Positions 30,967 to 37,864 of a DNA stretch of 44,252 nucleotides are shown in pieces (within the stretch, counting starts at the first letter, position 1; each line of letters begins with the position of its first letter). The translations under genes and the position numbers were made by a program. Source of the stretch: Bradyrhizobium sp. Ai1a-2. Its GTDB lineage: Bacteria; Pseudomonadota; Alphaproteobacteria; Rhizobiales; Xanthobacteraceae. Below the pieces are notes generated by a model. That model had not been told where the DNA came from, searched no databases, and saw only the letters and a program-made list of their open reading frames with translations. Where the stretch lies: assembly GCF_000426245.1 (NCBI RefSeq), contig NZ_AUEZ01000069.1:1-44252 (forward strand), written 5' to 3'.

Positions 30967-33648
30967 ATGACCTCCGAATTACCGCCGAATCCGTCCCAGA
31001 AGCGACCGTTCGCGCTGTCGATCGGTCAGCTGACCTTCGGCAGCTTCCTGCTGGTGCTGGCGGTGATCATCATCACCTCGACCGCGAGCGTGATCGCGAT
31101 CCGTCATATCGACGCCACCTTCGGGGAACTGCAGCGGCTGCAGAGCGTCGGCGACCTGGCCGAGGATATCGACCGCCGCATGAACGAACTGCGGCTTGCG
31201 GCGCGCGACTTCGTCACCGATCCCGGCACACAGACGATCCAGGTCGGCGAGGCCGCCAGCGCCCTCAGCGAGGCGCTGAAGAAGACCAGGATCGAGCTCG
31301 CCCCCGAGCAGCAGGATATGATCGACGGCGTCACCGAGCGCCTCTCCACCTATCGCGGCGGCATCGAGCGCATCTCGGCGCTGATCAACCGCCGTGCCGA
31401 GCTGATCATCGGCCTGCCGCCGCTTCGCGACGCCTTCGAAAAGGCCTTGGCCGAGAGTTCCGATTCTGCCGCTGCTTCCACGCTGTTGCAGGCCCAGAGC
31501 CGCATCGCCACCGCACTGCTTGCCCATAACCCGTCCGCGGCCGAGCAGGCGGCGCAGAGCATGCGGTCGATGACCATTACCGACCCGGCGCTGCGCACGG
31601 CCGTGACCGATTATGCCGACGCGATCGTCGCAATATCGATCCGGGAGCGCCAGATCGCCGATATCGACCGCGAGGTGCTTGGCACCGAGGGTCGCCTGAT
31701 CCAGCGCGTGACCGAGCTGCTGCGCGAACTCAGTTCGCGCCGCGGTCACGTGCTGTCGCGGGATTTCGCACGGACGCTGACCGAGGCGAAATGGCAGAGC
31801 ATCGTGCTCGGCTCGGCCGGCGTGCTGATCGGGATCTTCGCCGCGCTGCTCGTGGTCCGCCGCACCGTGCGGCCGCTCGCCTTGATCACAAAGTCGATCC
31901 GCGCGGTCGCGGCCGGCGAGAAGAGCGCGTCGATCCCGGCGACCGACGTCGACAACGAGATCGGCGAGATCGCTCGCGCCGCCGAAGTGTTCCGGCGAAC
32001 GCTGGTCGAGGCGGATACCGCGCGCGAGGCGGCGGTGCGCGCGCTCGCCGAGCAGCGGCTCGCCGAAGAAAGCTATCGAAAGCTGTTCGAAACGTCCATC
32101 GACGGAATTTATGTGACGACGCCAGGTGGTGCGCTGCTCAACGCCAATCCGGCGCTGGCGCGGATGATGGGCTACGCCATGCCGCAAGACCTGATCAACG
32201 GCATCGACGATGTCGCCTCCAATGTCTATGTCGATCGGGCCGCGCGCACCGAATACCAGCGGCTGATGGACCGCGACGGCTTGGTGCGCGACTACGAATA
32301 TCAGGTCCGTTCCCGCAGCGGCGCGGTGTTGTGGCTGTCAGACAGCGCGAGCGCCGTGCGCGACGAGAACGGCGAGGTGATCCGCTACGAAGGCACGGTG
32401 CGCGACATCACCGACCAGAAGCGCGCGGAAGACGCGATCGCCGAAGGCCGCCGCCTGCTGCAGATGGTCATCGACACCGTTCCGGCGGTCATCAACGTCA
32501 AGGACCGCAAGCTCCGCTACGTGCTGATGAACCGCTACATGGCCGGCATATTCGGCATCGAGCCGCACGAGGCGCTTGGCCACACCACGGCCGAGCTGAT
32601 GGCCCGCTACGGCGCGGCGAAGACCGACGAGAACGACAAGCGGGTGTTGTCGGGGCGAAGGGAACTCGGCTTCTACGAGGAGGAGTACAGGGACGTCGCC
32701 GGCAACATGCGGCAATGGCTGGTTAACAAATTGCCGATCCTCGATGGCCATGGCGAGATCGAGAACATCGTGACGGTGGCGCTCGACATCGGCGAGCGCA
32801 AGCGCAGCGAGCATGAGATGCGGAAGGCGCGCGACGCCGCGGAAGCGGCGCTGCGCAATCTGCGCGAGACGCAGAATTCGCTGATCGAAGCGGAAAAGCT
32901 CGCGGCGCTCGGACGGCTGGTGGCGGGCGTCGCCCACGAGGTCAACAATCCCGTCGGTATCAGCCTTACGGTCGCCTCCGCCCTCGAGCGCAAGGCGGCG
33001 ACCTTTGCCACGCAGGTCGAGCGCGGCGAGTTGCGGCGCTCGAGCCTGAACGATTTCCTTGCCACGACGAGCGACGCGTCCTCGCAGCTCGTCGCCAACC
33101 TCAACCGCGCCGCCGAGCTGATCCAGTCGTTCAAGCAGGTTGCCGCCGACCGCAACTATTCCGATCAGCGCACCTTCGATCTCGGCGATCTCACCGAGCA
33201 GGTGGTGATGAGTCTGAGGCCAGGTCTGCGCAAGCACAATCTGACGCTCAACGTCGATTGCCAGCCGAACCTGATCATGAATTCCTATCCCGGACCCTAC
33301 GGACAGGTGCTCACCAATCTCTTCCTCAATTCGGTCGCGCATGCCTTTCCCGAGGGCAAGCCCGGTATCGTCGACATCCAGGTGCGCGCCTCCGGCAGGG
33401 ACAATGTCGAGGTGATCTTTGCGGACAATGGTTGCGGCATGTCGCTCGACGTACGCCGCCGCGCCTTCGATCCGTTCTTCACCACGCGCCGCGACCAGGG
33501 CGGCACCGGCCTTGGGCTTCACATCGTCTACAGCATCGTCACCACGCGCTTAGGGGGCCGTCTCGATCTCGACTCCGAGCCCGGCGGCGGCACCCGCATC
33601 CAGATGATCCTGCCGCGCGTCGCGCCGGTGGAGCAGGCGGCGGAGTAA
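30967..33648 (+). CDS. Membrane PAS-domain sensor histidine kinase, orphan
   Basis: 893 residues. Membrane helices at about 22-46 and 278-298 enclose a helical periplasmic sensor region. Next come a HAMP domain (VVRRTVRPLALITKSIRAVA, ~298-350), PAS domain 1 (~365-485, SYRKLFETSIDGIYVTTPGG), PAS domain 2 (~490-615) and the kinase core. His657 in GVAHEVNNPVG is the phosphorylation site. The ATP-binding part has NLFLNSVAHAFPEG, ADNGCGMS, FDPFFTTR and GTGLGL. No receiver domain and no response regulator gene are nearby. The family resembles DctB-type kinases. No clear ribosome site at ATG 30967. Confidence 0.9.
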   Translation: MTSELPPNPSQKRPFALSIGQLTFGSFLLVLAVIIITSTASVIAIRHIDATFGELQRLQSVGDLAEDIDRRMNELRLAARDFVTDPGTQTIQVGEAASALSEALKKTRIELAPEQQDMIDGVTERLSTYRGGIERISALINRRAELIIGLPPLRDAFEKALAESSDSAAASTLLQAQSRIATALLAHNPSAAEQAAQSMRSMTITDPALRTAVTDYADAIVAISIRERQIADIDREVLGTEGRLIQRVTELLRELSSRRGHVLSRDFARTLTEAKWQSIVLGSAGVLIGIFAALLVVRRTVRPLALITKSIRAVAAGEKSASIPATDVDNEIGEIARAAEVFRRTLVEADTAREAAVRALAEQRLAEESYRKLFETSIDGIYVTTPGGALLNANPALARMMGYAMPQDLINGIDDVASNVYVDRAARTEYQRLMDRDGLVRDYEYQVRSRSGAVLWLSDSASAVRDENGEVIRYEGTVRDITDQKRAEDAIAEGRRLLQMVIDTVPAVINVKDRKLRYVLMNRYMAGIFGIEPHEALGHTTAELMARYGAAKTDENDKRVLSGRRELGFYEEEYRDVAGNMRQWLVNKLPILDGHGEIENIVTVALDIGERKRSEHEMRKARDAAEAALRNLRETQNSLIEAEKLAALGRLVAGVAHEVNNPVGISLTVASALERKAATFATQVERGELRRSSLNDFLATTSDASSQLVANLNRAAELIQSFKQVAADRNYSDQRTFDLGDLTEQVVMSLRPGLRKHNLTLNVDCQPNLIMNSYPGPYGQVLTNLFLNSVAHAFPEGKPGIVDIQVRASGRDNVEVIFADNGCGMSLDVRRRAFDPFFTTRRDQGGTGLGLHIVYSIVTTRLGGRLDLDSEPGGGTRIQMILPRVAPVEQAAE

Positions 33649-33670
33649 CTGTCTCCACACGAGCGCTGCC

Positions 33671-33761
33671 GTAGCCCGGGTGGAGCGCAGCGCAACCCGG
33701 GTCCGCTCGTAAACTCGGACGCAGCCGTCCCGGGTTACGCGTTCCGCTCCACCCGGGCTAC
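33671..33761. repeat. Palindromic repeat, 'gtagcccgggtggagcg' type
   Basis: GTAGCCCGGGTGGAGCGCAG at the left and CGCTCCACCCGGGCTAC at the right are inverse complements, with a degenerate centre including CGCAACCCGGG and CCCGGGTTACGCG. It lies between the histidine kinase and the convergent GrlR-like gene. Confidence 0.88.
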
Positions 33762-33774
33762 GGGCACCATGCAG

Positions 33775-34125
33775 CTAATCGATATCCACGAGCTTGCGCA
33801 GCGTGGCGCCGAAGATCTGACTCGCTTTGCCAACCAGCGCGGTTCCGCTCATGGTCGCCTGCGTGTCGGTGAAAGTTCCGGTAACACCGATGCCGACCGG
33901 CGCAGGTCCGCCGAACAGCGGGTTGTCGCTGTCACGCGGCGTGGTGTGTCGCTGCACCACCACTTCGCCTTTGAACGTATTGCCCTTCACGGTGTAGGTG
34001 CCGGTATAAAACAGGTAGGCGTCGCCGCCGAAAATCTGGCCGTCGCGGAATAGAATCACTCCGCTGCCCTTGCCGACGCGTCCGTCGAGCAGGGTGACGT
34101 GAATGGAATACAGGCCGTTTCGCAT
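33775..34125 (-). CDS. GrlR-like small regulatory-family protein
   Basis: 116 residues. MRNGLYSIHVTLLDGRVGKG, then GVILFRDGQIFGGDAYLFYT and GTYTVKGNTFKGEVVVQRHT form a small beta barrel like GrlR, the lipocalin-like negative regulator first known from enteropathogenic E. coli. Many environmental bacteria have homologues of unknown role. No GrlA partner or type III secretion gene is in the window. ATG 34125 is chosen for homology; GTG 34152 would add nine residues. Confidence 0.65.
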   Translation of the reverse strand: MRNGLYSIHVTLLDGRVGKGSGVILFRDGQIFGGDAYLFYTGTYTVKGNTFKGEVVVQRHTTPRDSDNPLFGGPAPVGIGVTGTFTDTQATMSGTALVGKASQIFGATLRKLVDID

Positions 34126-34377
34126 AGTGCCCCGCGCCCGGCTGCCTTTCACCCAAGCCTGCCGGTTCAGAATTTATGCCAAAGCAACATGCCCGGCGCA
34201 GCGCGGCAGGTTGACTATGCGCCACCCGAGGCCGTGCGAAACCGAAATCATTCCATTGGTGAACGACGTCTCGATGACGACGTTGTGTCGGGCGGCGGTT
34301 CGCCGAATCAAGTTGGCCCGCGAAATGCATGACATTTGTTGGCACCGGCCGGTGGGTGCAGGAGCGAGAGACAGGTG

Positions 34378-34830
34378 ACGAACTGGATCGATTCCGGCCG
34401 CATTTTCGTGCGCGTACGCGCAAAGCTGACAGGTTCCATCCGTGAAATCACGGGCCATCGTCGAGTGGTCCGCCTCAGAATCCCACTCACATTGAGTCTT
34501 GCTGCGTTGTTGTCGGTGGCGGCCGTAAGTCTCGGGCATGCGCGCGATCCTGACGGCCGTTACGCCAATTCGCCGCTCAAGCAATGGTTCGACAGTTTGA
34601 AGAGCGGGAAGGGGCCGTGCTGCTCTGATGCCGATGGCACTGCGGTGAGCGACGTCGATTGGGAATCCAAGGACGGACATTATCGCGTGCGCATCGATGG
34701 CCAATGGATCGACGTGCCTGATGATGCCGTGATCACGGAGCCAAATCGCTACGGCCGCACCATGGTGTGGCCGATCCGCGGCTATCTCGGACTGCAGATC
34801 CGCTGTTTCATGCCCGGCAGCATGACCTAG
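34378..34830 (+). CDS. Exported hypothetical protein with a CCSDADG motif
   Basis: Up to 150 residues. A hydrophobic segment (PLTLSLAALLSVAAVSLGHA, ~35-54) looks like a signal peptide, then PLKQWFDSLKSGKGPCCSDA and DGQWIDVPDDAVITEPNRYG. The conserved-looking vicinal cysteines (CCSDADG) suggest metal or redox chemistry. The start is uncertain: GTG 34378 has AGGAGCGAG upstream; GTG 34465 would place the signal at the N-terminus. The last base of the TAG stop is the first base of a mosaic repeat. Function unknown. Confidence 0.7.
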   Translation, partial: TNWIDSGRIFVRVRAKLTGSIREITGHRRVVRLRIPLTLSLAALLSVAAVSLGHARDPDGRYANSPLKQWFDSLKSGKGPCCSDADGTAVSDVDWESKDGHYRVRIDGQWIDVPDDAVITEPNRYGRTMVWPIRGYLGLQIRCFMPGSMT

Positions 34831-34953
34831 ATCATGATCCGACTGGACGGAATCGGATCATGATCGCATCTCTTCGTTTGAGCATGATCTCTCGCAAACG
34901 CTACGCGTTTGTCGGGAGGCAAAACCGGTTTCCACTTTTCCGGATCATGCTCT
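34830..34953. repeat. 'gatcatgatccga' mosaic repeat, copy 2, with an internal insertion
   Basis: Same family as 10745-10845, starting GATCATGATCCGACTGG and ending TCCGGATCATGCTCT. Compared with the other copies it carries about 20 extra bases around AAACGCTACGCGTTT, itself a palindrome. The first G is the third base of the upstream gene's stop codon. Confidence 0.9.
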
Positions 34954-34981
34954 GACTATTCGGCGCGGAAGCGTCGCGTGG

Positions 34982-35368
34982 TCAGGCATATTTCTTGTCG
35001 CGCTCCAGGAGCTCGATCGAGATGCCCTGCGGGCCGCGGATGAAACATATGCGCACGCCCGGGCGGATCGTGGTCGGCTCCGTCGTGAACTCGACGCCCT
35101 TTGCCTTGATCTCGGCAGCGACGGCGTCGATATCTTTCACCGCGAGTCCGAAATGGTCGAGACCCTGATAGGGCGTCACCGGCGGCGCATTGACACCGTC
35201 GCCTGGCGCGACCGGGGCGATGAACACCTTGGCGCCGCCGAGTTGCACGTCGATGCGGCCGGGGTTGCGGATGATCTCGCCGCCCAGCACGTCTCGCAGC
35301 CACGCGGCGGTCGCTTCGGGATCGGGGGTGCGCAGGTGGATATGGTCCCAGGTAACCTCTATCGGCAT
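34982..35368 (-). CDS. VOC-superfamily (glyoxalase/dioxygenase-like) protein
   Basis: 128 residues with the two VOC modules. WDHIHLRTPDPEATAAWLRD (His9, His11) opens the first, and LDHFGLAVKDIDAVAAEIKA opens the second; GPQGISIELLER contains the usual C-terminal Glu metal ligand. A metal-dependent lyase or isomerase is plausible. ATG 35368 is preferred because GGGAGATGA lies just upstream; ATG 35380 adds four residues. Repeat copy 3 begins 20 bp upstream of the start. Confidence 0.8.
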   Translation of the reverse strand: MPIEVTWDHIHLRTPDPEATAAWLRDVLGGEIIRNPGRIDVQLGGAKVFIAPVAPGDGVNAPPVTPYQGLDHFGLAVKDIDAVAAEIKAKGVEFTTEPTTIRPGVRICFIRGPQGISIELLERDKKYA

Positions 35369-35387
35369 TTCATCTCCCATCTTTCTC

Positions 35388-35481
35388 GATCATGATCCGA
35401 TCGGATCGGATCATGATCTCATCTTTCTGTTTGAGCATGGTCTTTTCGGAAAACCGGCTTCCACTTTTCCGGATCATGCTC
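35388..35481. repeat. 'gatcatgatccga' mosaic repeat, copy 3
   Basis: From GATCATGATCCGATCGGATC to TCCGGATCATGCTC, with the tail GTTTGAGCATGGTCTTTTCG. It lies directly upstream of the VOC gene, where its promoter or untranslated leader is expected. Confidence 0.9.
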
Positions 35482-35723
35482 GAGATGCGCTTAACCGCGC
35501 GATCCGTTTGCGGCGGCAATCTACTGGCTCGGAATCCACAAGGCCATCCTGTCGCAGGCCCTGCGCCGCATTTTTGCCGGGGAGACTTGGAACCGTAGCA
35601 TCGGTGGACGGTTAATCGGTTGGCGGCGGTCTCCGTACAGCGGTGCGTCCCGTTCAAGCCGTGTGGTGATGCGCCGCAGCGGCTTTGCGCGCAGGCAGGA
35701 AGCGTTGTTGCGCGGGGGAGGAC

Positions 35724-36323
35724 ATGGCCATGGGCATCGGCAGGTGGTCGTTTCAGGGCTTTGGCGCCAAGCTGGTTTTGCTCGCCATTCTCTTGATCGC
35801 CGGAGTTGGCGGATGGCTGATGCTTCCCGATCCCAGCGACGCCAATAACAAATCGACCGCCGCGGCGACGCCGCCCTCGACTTCTTCGGATGTCGTCTGG
35901 CTGGAGAAAGCGGCCGCGCCCACCGAGGAGGCGGCCGCGCCGGTCGAGCAGGCGACCGCGCCGGCGGAGGATGCTGCCGACGATGAGGGGCCAACCGCCA
36001 GCACCAATGAACCCGTCACGGTCGAGCGGGCGCCAATCGACGGGCTGAGGATCTCCCGCCAGTTCTGGCGCCGCGGCGGCCTCGGTTCGAAAGCGCTGGT
36101 CACGCTGACGCTGCGCAACGCCAACCACTATCCGGTCAAGGATATCGAGATCGCCTGCGCCTTCGCCCGCGCCGACGGCACGCACCTCACCGACCGCCGG
36201 CGGGTGATCAGCGACACCATCAGCATGAAGAGCCGCAAGACCTATGCGGGCGTGTTGGTCGGGTTCGTGAACATCAATGCAAATAAGGCAAAGTGTTCCG
36301 TGGTCACGGCCAGCCGTGCGTAA
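35724..36323 (+). CDS. Membrane-anchored hypothetical protein
   Basis: 199 residues. Membrane helix at about 14-33 (AKLVLLAILLIAGVGGWLML), an Ala/Pro/Glu-rich linker with repeats of AAAPxEEA type, then a folded domain from ~105 (ISRQFWRRGGLGSKALVTLT, then LRNANHYPVKDIEIACAFAR and SRKTYAGVLVGF). This resembles small beta-sandwich domains of periplasmic proteins. GGGGGAGG precedes ATG 35724. No function known. Confidence 0.7.
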   Translation: MAMGIGRWSFQGFGAKLVLLAILLIAGVGGWLMLPDPSDANNKSTAAATPPSTSSDVVWLEKAAAPTEEAAAPVEQATAPAEDAADDEGPTASTNEPVTVERAPIDGLRISRQFWRRGGLGSKALVTLTLRNANHYPVKDIEIACAFARADGTHLTDRRRVISDTISMKSRKTYAGVLVGFVNINANKAKCSVVTASRA

Positions 36324-36441
36324 CAAAGCGTCCCGAAAAAGTGAACGTGTTGGTTGAACCTGCGGTGTGTGGCTAGGAACTAACTCCCTATATCCGCTAT
36401 TAGGCGAGTAGACCGCGTCATCGCGCGGGGGAGCAGCTTCG

Positions 36442-36963
36442 ATGTTGGTGACGCGTTATTTCCTTTACGTCGGCGGGGCGTTGCTCGCGCTACTGTACGC
36501 AGTCGATGCTCTGGTCCCGCAGGACGCGACGACAGCAAGCCATAGCGCGCCGGGCATCGACAAGTCGACGGTCCGCATCCTCTCGGCCCAGAAGCTGCCG
36601 GAGCGGGTGGTTTTCGATACCAGCCTGCCGACCCTCGTGCCGCCGGCCTCCGCGATCCAGATGGCTGCCGCACCGCTTCCTCCGGCGCCGGGCGCTGAGT
36701 CGTCGGCTGCCCAAACGTCGACCCAGTCTCGCGCCCGCGAGACCTTCGCCCAGTACGTCCCGGCGGAGGGCAAGAAGCACGAGCAGCCACCCAAGAAGCA
36801 CAGGGTTGCCAGGGCACGGAGCTACCAGCCGCAAGCGATGTACGCGGGTCAACCGATGTACATGGGTCAGCAGCCGATGTTCATGGGCCAGCGGCCGATG
36901 CGGGTGGCGCAGCAGTCGCGTTTCGGCTTCTTTGGCGGCGGGCCGGGCTGGGGCACCTGGTAA
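36442..36963 (+). CDS. Membrane-anchored hypothetical protein with Met/Gln/Pro repeats
   Basis: 173 residues. N-terminal membrane helix (YFLYVGGALLALLYAVDALV, ~6-25), a disordered Ala/Pro/Ser-rich middle, a basic segment (KKHEQPPKKHRVARARS), then tandem repeats AGQPMYMGQQPMFMGQRPM at ~138-156. It ends GFFGGGPGWGTW. Methionine-rich repeats can bind copper(I), but that is only a guess. GGGGGAGC precedes ATG 36442. Confidence 0.7.
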   Translation: MLVTRYFLYVGGALLALLYAVDALVPQDATTASHSAPGIDKSTVRILSAQKLPERVVFDTSLPTLVPPASAIQMAAAPLPPAPGAESSAAQTSTQSRARETFAQYVPAEGKKHEQPPKKHRVARARSYQPQAMYAGQPMYMGQQPMFMGQRPMRVAQQSRFGFFGGGPGWGTW

Positions 36964-36970
36964 GCGGATT

Positions 36971-37037
36971 GCTCTAGATTCTCGTTTCGACGCCTTTTCT
37001 TGACGCGAACCGGTATCCACTTCGCTCGAAAAGGCCC
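36971..37037. repeat. Short intergenic repeat, 'gctctagattctcg' type
   Basis: GCTCTAGATTCTCGTTTCGA, then GACGCGAACCGGTATCCACT and TCGCTCGAAAAGGCCC. Related in its AACCGG-TATCCACTT core to the tails of the mosaic repeats at 10745, 34830 and 35388. It lies between convergent genes. Confidence 0.7.
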
Positions 37038-37040
37038 TAA

Positions 37041-37433
37041 TTACTGCGGCAGCTTAGGAATCTTGTCGGCAAAGCCGTTGTAACAGGTCAGCCGCTCGTC
37101 CTCTTCCTTCACGAAGCGACACTCGCTGACCGCCTTGGCTTCGGCCGGCTTCGGCTTGGGCTGCGGCGCGAAGATCTCGTCATAGCAGGTGAGCCGCTCC
37201 TTGGTGCCGTCATCGATCTCCTGGCATGCCTGGAGCTTCTGGGCGACCGATTGCGACTTGGCCTTCTCGCCTTTCTTTGCCGATTGCTTCTTCGTGCCGA
37301 CCTGCATCAGCGGCTTGTCGCCGATCATGGGCGGATTGGCGGGGTCTGCCGACGGGGCAGTCCCCTGGGCCGTCCCTTGGGCGAACGCGGCGGCCGGATA
37401 CAGCAGCGCCAGCGCGAGGATGATCTTTCTCAT
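37041..37433 (-). CDS. Secreted hypothetical protein with duplicated cysteine motif
   Basis: 130 residues. Signal peptide MRKIILALALLYPAAAFAQ. Then a low-complexity Ala/Pro and Lys-rich stretch, and two copies of a motif: ACQEIDDGTKERLTCYDEIF and ECRFVKEEDERLTCYNGFAD. Each has C-x10-11-ERLTCY, so each probably holds one disulfide. Similar ERLxCYD motifs occur in small periplasmic proteins. Function unknown. Ribosome site weak. Confidence 0.72.
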   Translation of the reverse strand: MRKIILALALLYPAAAFAQGTAQGTAPSADPANPPMIGDKPLMQVGTKKQSAKKGEKAKSQSVAQKLQACQEIDDGTKERLTCYDEIFAPQPKPKPAEAKAVSECRFVKEEDERLTCYNGFADKIPKLPQ

Positions 37434-37864
37434 GTCCAATTGTCCGAAATGGCGTGACCGGTGAGGGCGCCCGAAGAGATCGAACCGGACCGCTGGAATC
37501 GCCCCAAAACCCAACGTTGTTTACTTGCGCTTGTGCGCCCGTCCAAGCGGGCGCAACGCCGCTCCGACAGGGCCGTGTGTTCTTTACGGATTTTCGGGTT
37601 CCTGTCCAGCGGGACGGCGCCCCGGCGGCCCGTCCGGTGCGCCAGCGGCCCAAGGGGGTTCAGAGCGGGATCCTATAACCTTGAAACGCAGCCCCGGTGA
37701 AGTTGCGCTCCCTCCCTTGTGCGGGGAGGGCCGGCGTGGGGGTGTCTCCGCGATGGGACTTTCCGCAGGGGGAGATCCCTCACCCGGATCGCATCTGACG
37801 ATGCGATCCGACCTTCCCCGCAAGCGGGGGAGGTGTAACCGAGCCTCAGCCGATTCAACCTGCT
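37434..37864. other. Intergenic region with a repeat element
   Basis: 431 bases between the start of the cysteine-motif protein and the stop of the molybdenum subunit gene, both on the minus strand. About 37691-37835 is a repeat. The rest has no reading frame I can support. The promoter for the 37041-37433 gene should lie just to the right of 37433. Confidence 0.5.
37691..37835. repeat. Composite repeat with three hairpins
   Basis: CCCTCCC/GGGGAGGG at the left, GGATCGCATC/GATGCGATCC in the centre and a CTTCCCCGC/GCGGGGGAGG type hairpin at the right. This is a common composite intergenic repeat in the group. It follows the stop of the paoC-like gene and may act as its transcript 3' end. Confidence 0.75.

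Noticed and set aside
37691..37835. Possible small RNA gene
   Set aside because: The three hairpins match a common composite intergenic repeat type, and no promoter is evident.
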